A DNA stretch of 64,000 bases from Polytrichum commune (lineage: Eukaryota > Streptophyta > Polytrichopsida > Polytrichales > Polytrichaceae), in NCBI GenBank assembly GCA_950295325.1, contig OX485803.1:47137554-47201553 (forward strand), given 5' to 3'. The translations under genes were made by a program, and so were the position numbers. Below the pieces are notes generated by a model. That model ran no database searches. It worked only from the letters and a program-made list of their open reading frames with translations, and was not told where the DNA came from. Below are positions 1-13,700 of the stretch, piece after piece (the first letter of the stretch is position 1; every line of letters starts with the position of its first letter).

Positions 1-87
1 AAGAGTTGCATTTTCGACCAATCACAATTGAGAAACGCCATGTTTTTCATGACCGGTGGACTTCTCCACCGTAGTGTAAACCGGCCC
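1..87. mobile_element. Right end of a Harbinger-like MITE cut by the window edge
   Basis: The stretch ends in GTAGTGTAAACCGGCCC followed by TTA at 88-90. Read in reverse, this terminus (GGGCCGGTTTACACTA) matches the termini of the complete copies at 3,525-4,024 and 27,856-28,369. The left end lies outside the window. A TTA target site together with a GGG-initial terminal repeat fits the PIF/Harbinger (Tourist-like) group of non-autonomous elements. Confidence 0.6.
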
Positions 88-3000
88 TTAGATGGTTGCA
101 ATATTCATGAACATGGATTCAAAATCTATTACTTCTATAGATCAGAACTTTATTGACATTGTGTCTAATAAGTATAGTGGGTCACACTATAAACGAGAAA
201 ACCAACACCAAAACATCAGGGATAATATGAGAGAGTGTGTGTGAGTGTGTGTGAGAGAGAGAGGCTTTGGCTAGCATGTATGAGTATTGTGAATGTACAT
301 TATATTCTCACAATCTGTAACATTGGAGATCGAAGTTGCAGGTTCTGATATTTTTATTGGATGAAAAATAATATGCACTTGAGAGACTTTCAACATAATG
401 AGATCCAATTCATATATGTTTCACCTTGGCAGTTTACAATCTAAGGTTCAAATATTTTCAAAAAGATGTCAAAAATCAAATAACCATCATTAAAAAAATT
501 TAACGTTCTTTATCTAGGAATATATTTGTAAATTTGTAAATATCAGAAAATAATATAGTTCCTATAGGAGTTGCATAGAAACCTAAAATCCAACACTTTT
601 ATGTTGGATTTGCTAAGACATGATACTCCACTGTTCTATATTGAAAAGAAACAACAACAACAACAACAACAACAACAAGTACCTTAAGGTACTCTTCCAT
701 GGATGAGGGCATAATTTTAGGTGTGCAACTTATGAGATGAACAAGATCGATCATTTGCGCAATGATGTGAAAGACAACAACCCGTGAAGAAGGTCGCGCT
801 ATGATTGACGATGGCACTTATAATTTCCATCTCCGGTCACACATCCAAGAAGAAAGGGGGAGATCAAATCACCACTTGAGTGCGCATTTGACCCACTCCA
901 TGTACCCCTTGACCGCCCCCCCTTTTGCAATGTGTGGGACCCACCAATAAAACCCCTTTTGAGACATTTGGAGGCTAACTAACATATCATAGTGTTGGGT
1001 GCCACCGCTATGATCACTCTTCTCCGTCATGCCTTTCAAACCAATGCTTGTGAAAGGAATCTAGGTATCAACTCTATCTAGCGCCCATGCCCCCCTCCTC
1101 TCCCCATTGCCCACTTTATATTGCCAATAGGCACTTGGGCTCCATGTTTCGTTAAGATTTGAACTCAAAGTGCATCACTTATATTCCAATCCAACGCCCG
1201 AAGTTGCTTGCGTTCATTGCTCGATAACAATAATTCCCAAGTTTCATCATCCACCCAAGAGCCCAAGTTGTTAGGAATCATGTCGCATGATACTATGTAG
1301 TCCACCAAACAAATAATAGGCTTTACAACCCACCCAATTGTGCCTCGTGTCATCACAAGGAGGAAGAGAAAAGGCTTACTTGAAACTCAACAAATGGGCC
1401 AAGAGTCATTTGGGAGAATGGGAATCATCACATAGGAGTGTATGCTCTCATTCATCCAACAAAAAAGCCATGGATTATTATGCAATATGGATTTTTGTGT
1501 TTTAAGTTGAGTTGACACTAGAATTAGCATTCAAAACCCTAAATTAGACTAGTTCACATCATTCAAGTAACATTTTTTTAAATGTAAATTACATCTTGAC
1601 CCACTTCTAAGTAGTAAACTCTCAAATTGTTTCTTAAATCCTATAGGTCAAAGGAAGGGTACATATACAAGCACATCTCTCATTCATCTAACACAAAATT
1701 TTATGCACCCAAAGGTTAACTTTCTCTAGTTGGTTTGACACCAAAATTAGTTTGAAAGACCAAGCATTAGTCTGCATGAGGTCACTTGGAACGAATTGAT
1801 CACAAACCTATAGTAGGTCAAGTTTTTATGTTTGATGGACGAGAGGTATGCTTGTATACAATAATTCCCTCCCTCCCTATAGGTCTCATGGGTCTAATAT
1901 GAAGCAAAAAGCATTACACGGAGGTGTGTAAGGTAACTAATATTTTTAGTCAATAACGTCATGAATCTACCTCATCTTTGATTGATTTGTTAATCATATT
2001 CTTCCAATTGGACCAATACATGTACATAAGGGAAATAAAGTAAATTTTGGGCTCATGCAAATGACTCAGATGGAATATGTGTAATGTATTATTGATCATC
2101 ATTGTTGCATACAACCAAATTTTCACTTCCTCTTTGTAATAGGTTATGTTGAATGAAGTCTCCATCCAATGGACCAAGTGAATTTTGACTTCAATACTTG
2201 GTGGGGGCTTGCACAAACTCTCATGTAGACCAAGCAATGATAGTTGAACCTCTATAGCTAAGTCCCATACATAGATGTTTCTTTTGAGGTATTGATAATC
2301 AAAATGATATTTTGACCTAGTGTAAGTGGAAAACTGGTACATTCCACAGTAAGTAGTCATGTTGATCCCAAAAGACCTAGGCAAAATCTTTCTGAAAAAG
2401 TGCTATTAAAAGAAAATCCCAAATCAACGTGAAGACAATTGTACCTTTGATGATGGATACAACTATATGGACAACATCTTTGTATAATCAAGTTTGTTCA
2501 CACATAATCTTAATGGTCCACATGTCCCAAATCTTAAGTTCATAATGTCCACGCATACATTGGTAAGGTTGGGCAGAGATGATTGCCCAAACAAACAAAT
2601 CCTTCTCCACCTTTAGGGGTTAAGTGAATAATAATTAAGGCCCAACCGCACTTGCTAGTTAGCAAGCAATTTTAAGTTGACGTAACATACTTGTTAAGTA
2701 AAATTGAGTCCTCACTAGTAATAGTTAGGTAAGTTGGTGCTAGCCTTAAGGAGCTTTAAGAGCTTCAAGGGCTTGTTAGTTAACTCAATTACACAATGGG
2801 CAAGGACCTTCTACCCCCTTTCAAAAGTATTTCTTTCTCCAAAGCACTTCCTCCCATCACTTGGGGGGGGGGGCATTCTTTTACGATACCCCATGTGGGA
2901 ATCTTATTGAAACACCGCATATTCTTAGCTATGCATATATAATATGAGCTTTTAAAACGAAAAAATGGTATGTGTTATATATATGCTCATAAAATCTTTT

Positions 3001-3384
3001 GTTTGACATGCTCGTCAATGGGAGCACATGTGGGACCCCTTCCTGCCACCCATTATATTTAAAATCCTCGGGACCAAAAATGAAGACAATACATACAAAT
3101 CATGTATGGCATTATAGTCTCATGTATGTATACAAATTTTTTGAGGCTTCAAAGTGTTTTAACACATTGATCAAAATAAAATAAAAGTTTATGGAAGAAA
3201 ACACACACGTGTGCACACACACACATGTTATATATGCTCATGATTCAAATTTTTTTCATTGACATTCTTTTCTTTTAGGAGCATATGTGGGACTCCTTCT
3301 TGAAACCTCATAGAGTTAAATTTTGTGTGATCAAAATGATGACTATACATGGAAATCATTAAGTGTTGTCATGTAGACATCTAT
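88..3384. other. Gene-free AT-rich DNA with microsatellites
   Basis: No gene is recognised. The stretch holds a GTGT/GAGA tract near 232-265, a (CAA)n run at 651-678 and a run of 11 G at 2,863-2,873. A stop-free minus-strand stretch of 141 codons (1,959-2,384) begins with TTG and resembles no family I know. The sequence around 1,415-1,570 faintly resembles repeats near 9,025 and 11,030. Confidence 0.5.
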
Positions 3385-3524
3385 GTTATAGTTGGAGCTT
3401 AGGACTTGGGACCCCGTGTGAAGCGGTAAGTCCCGACTTCCATGCTCTCAACGGTTGAGATTGCATGGATTGACCTCATGTGACTTAGGACTTAGGACTT
3501 GGGACCCATGTGAACCAGACCTTA

Positions 3525-4024
3525 GGGCCACTTCACACACAAGACTCAGAGCCCGTGGCCATTACACTTCAAGCATTCTCATTGGTGGAAATGGTAGAGT
3601 TGGTCCAAGTTTGATTCACACAATGCTAGAGGGACCAACATAGTATATGAATGCAAGATGGGTGTAAAGCCTACATGGTTTCCTACATGACATCAAAATG
3701 GATCATGATTCATGGTCACTTGGAGTATTTTCAAAAACCATCTCTTGGAGGTAGGCCTAACACAAAACCAAGATACCATTTCACTCCAAATGCTCGGAAC
3801 TATTGATTAATTATCTTTTATCATGTGTGAAGACCCGCATGAAAAGAACTTCATTGAAACAACATTTGGTTGAGGGCGCAGTCACATATGGCTTCACACT
3901 ACACTTGAGGGTCCGCGACCACACTACATGATTTTGGAGGTGTGATGGGACGGCCTTTGGACACTTTCTTTTGGGCTCTCACAATTTTATGGCCACGGCA
4001 TTTGGCTCGTGTGTGAACCGGCCC
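3525..4024. mobile_element. Complete Harbinger-like MITE, 500 bp, TTA target duplication
   Basis: The terminal inverted repeats are GGGCCACTTCACACAC on the left and GGGCCGGTTCACACAC when the right end is read in reverse. The similarity extends further inward to a shared CGTGGCCAT. TTA flanks both ends (3,522-3,524 and 4,025-4,027). There is no coding capacity. A further terminus of the same type (GTGAACCAGACC) ends at 3,521 directly against the left TTA, so two elements abut and share one target triplet. PIF/Harbinger assignment rests on the TTA duplication and the G-rich termini. Confidence 0.75.
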
Positions 4025-4261
4025 TTAGACTACTGAACAGCTATGCCAACTTACAAGCAAGTGTTGTTGGGGCCCTTATAAATATTTGTTTCCTCTTCAA
4101 TCTGTAGAGGGCTATTTCTTTCCACATTGTCAGTGTTGAATTATCAATTTCATGTGAAAATAGTGTGGAAACCCTGCCAATGAGGTTACTCCATGTTGCC
4201 TATTTCTTCCAAATTTCATTGTTTTATGTTAAATGAGGCATGAACTATTGTGAGGTGCATT

Positions 4262-4605
4262 GCTCTTTATATGGTTAGTTTATGCGACTAGCCCACTTCT
4301 CATAGGATGTGAACCACACGATTAGCACAAGATGGTTCGCATATGCAAATCAAGATTGTAGCCACTTTCCTCATAGCTTATATTGATACATTAATCATTT
4401 ACAATGTGATGCTTCTCATGCTTCATTAAATGGTTGTATGGGTCCCCTCTCAATTATGTTAACTATTGAACCTAAAATGGTTATCATATTATAAGCATGC
4501 AATTCAATCTCTTTATACATACATCTTTTTGGTATCAATTTTTAGAGTCATACATACCACATACCACTCGAATACAAAAGTCCTAATAAGAAGAGTGCCC
4601 AATGA
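4262..4605 (-). repeat. Dispersed repeat family A, copy 1
   Basis: This copy shares the order of motifs GCCCACTTCTC, ACACGATTAG, TGGTTATCATATT and CTTTTTGGTAT with copies at 10,250, 24,185, 25,625, 26,745, 33,590 and 34,400. It is inverted relative to the copies at 24,185 and 34,400. No protein is recognisable; a decayed non-autonomous transposon is likely. Boundaries are approximate. Confidence 0.55.
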
Positions 4606-7600
4606 GGGTTGTCTACCTCATTGCAAAGTTGTTTCATCCATGCTATGAGCATTAATGGGGTGCATGCCATATATAAACACTACACCTATTTTCGTCATTT
4701 AAAACATGTGAGCATGGTTATTTTAATTCTGTTGCCCTAATTTTGTTGGGTCGTTTTAAAAATTGGAAGATGATATCAATACATCTCATAGCATGGTTTT
4801 TGGAGAATGTATGAACAAAATATGAATTTCCAAAGCGTTGATCGTAAGTGTGGCTCAAAAGTGAGCCTAGGTTGTTATTACATTTGAACCATGTAAATGC
4901 CAACCAAGATTATTTCAGGCTTGATTTTGGGTACTGTAATGGTTCCAGCAATCCACCCAAATTCAACACCCTAAAGCACTACATAACAAATACATATTGC
5001 TTTTTGAGAATGGCCACCACCTAAGAAGTTCCCATGTTGGTTTTAATTCATCCACCAATAAAATTTTGAACCCCTCATAACTTTTGCGTACGAAATTGAA
5101 ACGAGACATGCCTCCATGTGTTGGAAGCCCTTGTCAGTTGCTAACATTACTCATTTCGACATAATAATTGTAGTAGTTGTGCTCAAACTTGAAGGTGATG
5201 GTTTCAACGCTATCTACCTTAAAGGTTAGGATTAGGACTAGTTACCACATTACCCGAACTTTCAAAGAGATTGCAACCATCTCAAATAAACCAATGCTAC
5301 TGTTACTACCAACTACACTAATACATGCAATCAAGTTGCCTTCACAAACAAGTTGCCTCTTTACCCATGCAAGTTGCTTTGAGTTAAGACCAGAAAACAA
5401 AACTTTGTTTATTCATACAGAGCCCAATCACAATACAAGCTACTTACTTACTTGCATTTTGTTAGTATTGTAGTAAATTTTTGAAAAATAGTGTGGAATG
5501 ACGATGTATTAGTGTGGGGCAACCTAATTGCACATACATATGAGTGTAGGTAAGTCTTCAAAGCAATCTATCTTGTTTATCCATAGCCTACACATCCAGC
5601 CATCTAAGTACGTGGTCCTCATCTATTTGTGGATAGCCAATGATTTGCGGCATTGCACGTGTAAGAAGTTGGGTACCTTCTCATCAAAAAGTAATCTATC
5701 TTGAACAAGTTCACCTGCAATCATATGACGAGCCTCTCAAGATGGGCACATGAATTGGCACCCAACATGACATTTGTCAATAGTGGAGTGAAGTGGAAGG
5801 AGGGGATGCATGCCACCCATGTTCAAAAATGCCGGGGTTCCGGAACGCAAATCGGTGGGCCACGGTGAAAGAAATTTTGGTCTTGAGATGTGCTTAAGTT
5901 AACCTCGAGCTTGGTTTCAAGGTTGGTGCTTCTTTTCATTTATTAGAATCGTTTTGTTGTCGACTCCAATTGGAGACGAAGGTTTTAGTAAGCCTTGCAA
6001 ACTGACGTCTTGGATCGGAGTTGAAAACGGACGTTTCAGCTTACACCCAACTCAAGAGGGACGAATCTAAAACCCAAGCTTCTAGGATTTAGGCACATGC
6101 CAAGGTCAGACTTCTTTAACCTTCGCTTACTAAACTCCATTTTTGAAGAAGAAAAATGTTTTTGAACGTGTGTGGCCTGCGCATGATAACCAAGAAGTTG
6201 GATAAAATTGGGCGAGAAGAGAATGTTGCACTCTCATCCATCCATGTTTCCATTTATAAAATATAAATGGTTTTGATTGATTCATGGATGTCTTGTGTTC
6301 CATTAACTTGGGGTATTTGGAGTTAATTTTGATTTAATGTTGTCTTTAAATAGCCTAATTTGCATACTATTTGAGGACATTTTTGTTAGAAGGATGACAT
6401 GTAAGCTTCTATGTAAGTATTTTCCCCTTGCCATAAACTTGGGGCATTGGTGAGAAGTTGTGTTTCAACAACTTGATAAGGCTACAATAACTTGGGATCA
6501 CAACACAAAATATTATGTAAATGTTTGTGTCAATATATGCATTGAATTTCTCACGAACCAAGTATGATTGAAGAGTCTTTGTACCCAAGCGTTATTGCCA
6601 CCTCCTTATGGTAGTTCTATCACAATTTAGGTTACAGTTACTGAATCTTTGGTCTATGACATACCCATGCATATGTCTTAATCGCTTGTACATCAAAGTG
6701 GAAAGTCCTCCTAACAACTCCCATATGTTTTATCTATCCATGCATCTAATGTTTCATTCATGACATCTAGTTTCCATCCTTGAGCAAAGCGGTTGTGCCC
6801 CCATAAAGGACTCGAGTAGATGCTCTCCTCTCACTACTTATGTAATCCACAATAAATAAAGGCTTCACTATTGTGCATCATAACGCTAGTGTTCAATATT
6901 GTATAGCATGGGACGATGCTTTCTACGCACTCAATTTGTGAGAATTCAAAAGGAAAAAAGAATCTTCCTTTTTTTCAAATGTTCAAGAAAGTCAAAATGG
7001 TGACAATCATCAGAGTGACGAAACCACGTACGGATGAAATTGTAGGCTTCCATCCAAATGTGAACACATTAATCCCAAACTTAGACAATGTCATCCTAAT
7101 TTTATGATCTTTGGGAAGGTTTTTAAAACAAAGCAATGTCCATCTACTAATACGCCAACAATCACCAACTACAAAGGGGTTAAGCTATTTTTCGGCACTC
7201 GCCCTCACCGGAGGTGGCCACAAGGACACATAAACTTATGTCCAAGTCAAACCTCTTCAAAAGTGAAGATGTGGGAGCCGGAAATAAAACCAACCTAGCT
7301 TTCTCGAACATGTGAGCCGATTGCTAACTTCTAAGAAACAAAAAGATGCCAACTAAAAGAAGGTGCACCATGTGACTACCCATCCTTTACACTCGATTTC
7401 GGGATCCCATGAAGTACAATGATGTGGTGGCGAGAATAATTTACTTTTGTGGGAGGCCTTGCACATTGGCCGGGAGTCCACACTTCGAGTGTATATGATC
7501 GACTTTGAGGACAAAAATCTTGTACTTGGAACTTAGGTTAGCTGCAGACGGAAAAGAAGAAGAAGAAGAAGTTGTTGTTGAAACCTCATAGACAACTACT

Positions 7601-7667
7601 CAAATTTCTTTTGTGGATATTGCCGCCTGTATATGACATTCTTTTAGTGGCTACACGAATGATTTTT
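4606..7667. other. Gene-free AT-rich DNA
   Basis: Only short open frames (at most about 98 codons) with no recognisable domain are seen. There is a short (GAA)n run near 7,554-7,571. I see no RNA gene, inverted repeat or transposon terminus that I can support. Confidence 0.45.
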
Positions 7668-7915
7668 GACATTAGCAAGCATGCTCAATGATATCTTCAA
7701 CGTAAATACAAAACTATCGTTCCAAGTATCCCAACGTGCTATGCTAAGTGTCATAATGTACATGCATAATCACGTTATGAAGTTACTTATGTTGACGAAT
7801 AGTATCTATTGGCATTTAGTGGACATGATACATTGAGACATGTAAGCATCTAGTTTAGACCCTTAACAAATATATTGTACACGAAATATCATGAACAATG
7901 TAGTGGAAGAGTTAA
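7668..7915 (+). repeat. Dispersed repeat family B, copy 1
   Basis: It shares with 8,640-8,858 and 14,505-14,768 the series CCCAACGTGCTA, GAAGTTACTTATGTTGACGA and a tail reading CATGAACAATGTA. Copies 1 and 2 share that 20-base middle motif exactly. There is no coding capacity and the origin is unknown; probably a decayed transposon. Confidence 0.5.
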
Positions 7916-8639
7916 TCTAGTATATAAGCAAAGCAAGACAATTTACCAGTGAAGGTATTTCAACCCGTGGCAAATTTGGGATCCGCTAATACCTTGCCCA
8001 CATGAACGCATGTAATACATGTAATTTGATCAACTTTTACATGGATATGTTTGGGATTCTAAGAGTTCGTTCTATTACAAATCTATCAGACCCACCCCTA
8101 CCAATTCATAACATATTCAATATTTGTCTAAATCAATTCAAGATTTTGCAGAGCTTTTATGGCGTGTCAATGTCCTTAATGCACAAAAAATGAACATATC
8201 ATAGGGGCATCAATCCCTAAGATCGAGAGGATTTGTTTGTCCGGGCAACCACCTCTGTCCATTCATATCAATGTGTATGTTTATGTAACAATCTTATGAA
8301 TCGGAACATGGGGATGGTTGGACATGTTTTTTGAAGAGGGAACAATCTTACCTTTGAAGAGATGCCGGCCTTGTAGTCATATCCACCACAAGAGGTACAA
8401 TTTATGTTTATTAACCTTCTCAATTGCGATAAATTGTTCTAGGCAATTTTGAGGAGATTTGAGATTGGACGAGCATTTACAAAGTCACCGAATATTTTTG
8501 TTGATAATGAATAGGGTTTGCATACAAGCTCAAAACATTAAAAGCAAAGTGGCTACATGCACAATTAGATTTGCTAATCATCTCGCAATATTTGCATGTT
8601 TCATATCCTATGAGATGTGGGTACATCCCATTACTAATA

Positions 8640-8858
8640 GCTTGGCATGACTAAAACACAAGACTATCATCTAACGTATCCCAATGTGCTACTCTAAATG
8701 TCTCAATGTAGATATTTTTTCACTTGAAGAAGTTACTTATGTTGACGAATGGAATCATATTGGCAGTTCGTAAGTGTGACACTTTGAGACCTATACCTTA
8801 GGCCCTTTGCAAATGGTGTATGTGACACTAAATACCATAAACAATGTAATGTGACGAT
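8640..8858 (+). repeat. Dispersed repeat family B, copy 2
   Basis: It is the closest relative of 7,668-7,915, in the same orientation about 970 bp away. It shares TCCCAATGTGCTA, the 20-base GAAGTTACTTATGTTGACGA and a final CATAAACAATGTAATG. Boundaries are approximate. Confidence 0.5.
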
Positions 8859-9199
8859 CTACGTGTTGATTCAACTAAGAACAATGATCGTGGGGGTCTA
8901 CAATAGTAGTCAACAATTTTTTCCCTCCCTATCCATAGGTGTTGTGAACATTTCACCCTAATTTATTACTTATTTCTTGGCCATTTGTCTTAAGTAATAA
9001 TCATAACAAATCAGTTAACAAAACATGGGTATAGAGAGAGGAAATTATTTTATACGAGTGTACAACTCATCCATCCAAGATAAAAGCTTGACCCGAGGTT
9101 TGTTGTTGGTTCATCTCAAATGACTTTGACTAGACTATTGGGGATTTGCAAAGGTAATTTAGGAGGAGGATAACCCACAAGGGTTAAATGTCAATCTAG
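8859..9199. other. Gene-free spacer
   Basis: No gene is recognised. A stretch near 9,025-9,165 (TCATCCATCCAAGA followed later by GGTTCATCTCAAATGACTT) resembles 11,030-11,195, which suggests one more low-copy dispersed repeat. Confidence 0.35.
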
Positions 9200-9523
9200 C
9201 GCCACTCCACAAGGGCCGTGACCATGTAATTGTGAGGGCCCTTGATTCTCATCTACCGGCCATACCAACTGTCAAAGGCCCTCGACATTGACATGGTTTG
9301 TCGAAATTTGCATCAAACCCTACCTCCAAGAGGTAGGCCTACCACAAATTCCAGCATACCATGAAACATTACCCATAGTTTGCCATGTAGGGTTTTCCAT
9401 CCATTATAATTTCTTTGGGCATGTAGATGTGATGTGAACTGGGACGATCTCCGCCCTTTCAACCATTGTGAGATCTCAGAATGCAATGGTTACGGACCTT
9501 CAGTCTCGTGTGTGGAGTGACCC
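9200..9523. mobile_element. Degenerate Harbinger-like MITE
   Basis: The right terminus read in reverse is GGGTCACTCCACACACGAGA and is followed by TTA at 9,524-9,526. The left side carries the related CGCCACTCCACAAGGGCCGT. Both match the 3,525-4,024 element, including an internal CGTRACCAT motif. The left TTA is lost, so this is an older copy than the one at 3,525. Confidence 0.55.
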
Positions 9524-9534
9524 TTAACCCTAGT

Positions 9535-9722
9535 AGAACAATGAACGGGGAGAACCGACCGCTAGTTACGAATGAACCGGTTAAGCTTGAGAAATAACCG
9601 GTTGAAGTAAAACTACAATTCACTTTAGAGGAATCTATAGGATATACCTCAAATCAATAAAGAAAAACCAAAAGATCCCAACACTTAGATACACTAGGAT
9701 CTTGACTGGTTATTCTGCCCTA
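9535..9722 (+). repeat. Dispersed repeat family D carrying AACCGGTT palindromes, copy 1
   Basis: It contains AACCGGTT at 9,575-9,582 and 9,596-9,603 in the context GAACGGGGAGAACCGACCGC. The series continues with GAATCTATAGGA, AAGAAAAACC and GATCTTGACTGGTTATT. The same series occurs inverted at 36,815-37,080, upstream of the MYB gene. It directly follows the MITE ending at 9,523. The family is unnamed and has no coding capacity. Confidence 0.55.
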
Positions 9723-10249
9723 ATTAACACTGCAGCCGAAGGTAGCTTGCCCAGCAGAAGCCCTAGGGCGTGGGTCAAATATAGGCTGGGTGAAAGGGGG
9801 TGTCAAATAGAAACCCAGGTTTTTGAGATCTGAGCCGACACCCAGAAGCACGCAAGGGCGAAATTCCATGTAGCCAGTGAGGGAGGGGGCTAGGGTCCTA
9901 GGGATGGGGGTTAAATATAAAGGAGACTTAGGTTTTCCATTTTGGGCTAAGTGAAGTGAGGGGTAGTGTAACTTAATTAGTACGTGGAGGCACATATGAT
10001 AATGAGTTCATTATTTGGGGAGTTAATTTAAGGCTCCGTCTTGAGATCTGTGCCCATGCCAACTGTATTGCTAGCCCTATGTTATTTTAACCCCCGTTTT
10101 TTGCGAGGGAGTGTCCCTCATGACTCCTAAGATGTGCGGACGGGCTCCCTCCGGATGAGCTGCTCAAAGGGTTTTAAAATACTCGGCCGTGTGTAAGAAT
10201 TGATAATCATTGTCGTTGGATTTGCAAAGAAGGGTTTGGGGAAGGAAGA
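9723..10249. other. Gene-free spacer
   Basis: A 91-codon minus-strand frame at 9,720-9,995 has no recognisable domain and overlaps the end of repeat family D. A small hairpin-like GAGGGAGTGTCCCTC lies near 10,105-10,120. Nothing else is supported. Confidence 0.35.
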
Positions 10250-10745
10250 TGTGTCTTAAATGGTTACATTTTCCACCTAGCCCACTTCTCCTAACACACG
10301 AAACACGCGATTAGTATGAGGCCTTATACTTGCTTTTTGAAAATGTAGTATTCGGGAGTCTCGAGTCTTTCTTTCAGTTGGAGCATTGAGTTGGTGTTAG
10401 CTTATATTTCATCGAGGTGACCACACTCCGCCACTTTAGGGAATTAGATGGTTTGACACCGTCCCTGAGGTACTTTTAGTCCCATAAGCTTTTTGGTTTC
10501 CCGGACCCTCGAATCAAATTCATATCATTTCATTGGAGCTCGTGTGAATATCTTGTTGGTTATCATAGTGAAGATCCTTGTGCTCATTAAGTGGTCATGT
10601 AGGTTCCCTTAATTTTGTTAACTACCGAGTCTACAATGGTTATCACATTTTGAGCATATAGTCCAATCTTTTTCAAACATATGTAGTCTTTTTGGCATCT
10701 GTTCTTGGAGCCACGCCTAACCAAGTACCATCCGAATATAAGTGT
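10250..10745 (-). repeat. Dispersed repeat family A, copy 2 (interrupted)
   Basis: The family motifs occur in two blocks. GCCCACTTCTCC with ACGCGATTAG is at 10,275-10,320. TCATTAAGTGG, ATGGTTATCACATTTTGAGC and CTTTTTGGCATCTGTTCTTGG are at 10,585-10,710. The intervening ~220 bases match other copies poorly, so they may be an insertion or a decayed part. Confidence 0.45.
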
Positions 10746-13700
10746 CACATTAAGACAAGCAACCGACTTAGACGCATCTACCTTATTGTTGGGATCCAAT
10801 CCCAATTTGCATGGTCGATTGGACGCCTTTTTGTGGTTCATATCTTCAAGCAATACCATAGGCAAGTAAAAGGAAAAAAACAAGTGTACTACTACTACTA
10901 CTTATATGCCTAATGAGTTGGTGCATTTCATCATAGAAAACAACACTCATGTTGATGTAAATTCCCCGAGAAACTAGACTCAAGTTATGTGGCGAGTGTC
11001 CTTATATAATTTGCGGAGAGAGCGGGGATCATCGCATATGAGTGAACATATCATCCATTCAATGCAAAATCTTGCCTTCGCATAGATAGGTTTGTGGATG
11101 ATTCATCTCAATTTCTCAAATGACTTGAATTATACTAATTGTGGGTCTTCTAAACAAACTTTGGTATCAATCAACCCCAAAAAACAACTTTTGGCTGCAT
11201 ATTAATTCATGGTTTATATGTTGGATGTTCAATGAGAGGTAGGCTTGTATGTATATGATAATCCCTCAAATTTACTATGAAATTAAGAATAATATACTTT
11301 ACCTTTGAAAGAATAGGTAAAATGGTGGTGGGGCATTGGGAATCAGTTGATTGAGAAGGTGATTCCTAGCCTCTATTAAAAGCACAAATGGTTTGATATG
11401 CAATTTTCTCTCATGAAATCTATGTGGACTTGAAGAAGGGATCAATATTCCGTTGATGTTGCCACTTCAAATTAGCAATAGATATCTTATTGAGCTTCTT
11501 GGATATAGTTTGCAATTTTTATCACATATGCAGGAGTAAACTTTAATGGATTTTTCATTAAAAAAATTGTAGCTAATAATTGAGCACGATGTTAAGCATA
11601 TGTCAGTTTCATAATAGGTGGAGGTCTCTCATAAACATCTAAAGGGTCCCAAGTCAAGATTGACCTCAGAATGTGCAAAAGTAGATCAATGTCTTCAAAT
11701 GAACTTCTAAAACTCAACAACCTTCAAACAATCATAACTCTACCAATACAACTCATAATCAAGCAAAACTACTAGCAAAGTAGCGCGATTTTAAAGCTTT
11801 CTAACAATTTGTAGACGAGGATGATCGAATCAGAAGTGCCCTCATTATCTACAAAAGTAGATCATTGTCAAGAAATCAAATGCAGAAGTCTACCATTCCT
11901 TCAAATGCTCATAACTTTGCCAATACAACTCCAAATTGGAGAAAAGTACCACCGATAGAAGTGAAAATTTGAGAGCTTTCCCAAAACATGCAAATTAAAA
12001 AAATCTTATAAATATAGAATTCAAATGCTCGAAAACAAACTTGTAACTTGGTTTAAGATTTAGGTGAAACACTATCGTGCAAAAGACAAAAGCTAATGAG
12101 TTTCTTGATTAGGTTTTGATATAGAAGACCTAGTTCCCTAAGTTCCCATGTTTCAACACCAATTTACAACAAAATCTATTTTACCCACATTTCACATGTG
12201 AAAGTTACGTAGAATTCAAAATGAATCATGTGAATTATGCATGTGTGGGGCCCACCATATATGCGTTATTACTTCTATAATATGGCATTCTAGAAGTCTA
12301 AAAGTGTCATGTTAACAACGCCCTAGTCATATTATAAAGATAAATTTCGCGTAGAAAACTTGGGTTACGAAATTTGTGTGATCATATCGAGGTTGTCGTA
12401 TTATCGGGTGTCATATTAAAGAGGTGGGACTGTAGTTGCAATCTCAGAAATGGGGGTATGGAAGATTTGATTCATAATGCCTGCAGCTAACAGTCGCGAA
12501 TAACTACTTTGTGAGCCAAAATAGGACTCCAAGATGAATCCCATACTTGGGATGCGTGTATTCATCCCTTTATTATGGATGGATGAAATGGATGCTTTCA
12601 CTTTTCATCAACATTCATTGTGCCTATTCGTTAACTTAAGTCACCACATGGATGATGTCCGTGTAGAACACTTTTCAAGTTAGTGTGCAGCGATGCTAGT
12701 GCTACTTTGACTTTGGTCTTAATGTTATTTGGTTGTTGGCTTGATTGGCCTCCTTTCATTAAAAAAAAAAAAAACAAGAAAAAAGTATTCACCAAGCATA
12801 ATGTTGAGTCACTCAAAAATGCAATCAATATTGTAGCAAATGCCACGTAATTCAACATGTTGCGAGGAAGTTGTTGGCTCTAGCTGCCCGATGTGGTCAA
12901 TGGACTTTGTTTTGTGTGGCCAATTCATCTCACATGATCCTTGGGGGGGGGGGGTACCTTTCAATAAAAATCAAGAACCACATGCATTCGCAACTTATTT
13001 TAAAAATCTCCCATATACTGAGTTTTTGATGATAAATATACAAGTGACAATATGTATATGTAAGAAAATTCACATTCATATATAGTCATTAACATAACTA
13101 TATAAATATATTTTTGAATACTTACGAACCCCTGTCGTATGTATAATAAACTCCTAGCATTTATTAATAAAGTCGTTAAATATTTATCCATCTCCCAGAG
13201 TTAATTCATAAGCATCTAAGCATTTATAATATGTGTCATATAGGAGCTAATTCAATCAATGTTCCTAAATCTACCATCAAATCGTAAGTCCTTTCAATGG
13301 TGGCTCCATTTTGATACCAACATAAACCGATCTCCATGTTGGATCCTAGAACTTGCAACGATTGTGGTCTTTAAATGCTTGATCCAAATTGTTGGACACA
13401 TCGAAGGTTCACTAATGATTTCAAAACGATTGAGAGAAAACCTACCTGGGAACAACACCTCCACAATTTGGATGTTACCATGATCTAACAAAGGCAACAA
13501 CCACAAAGAAACACCACAAGGAAGTGTCAACCGTTCCTCTTACAACCCTAAGCAAGAAGTGACCTCGTTCTCAACTCAAGGACCTCTTCCAAAACCCTAA
13601 TATTGCCTCCTCCATACATACATGGATGAGAGAAGGAAGTGAGAAAATTATTCCTCTTAATTTCATCCAATATTATCCCATAAAGTCTAGTAACCCTACC

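Noticed and set aside
1959-2384. 141-codon minus-strand frame
   Set aside because: It begins with TTG rather than ATG, resembles no known protein, and lies in repeat-rich DNA.
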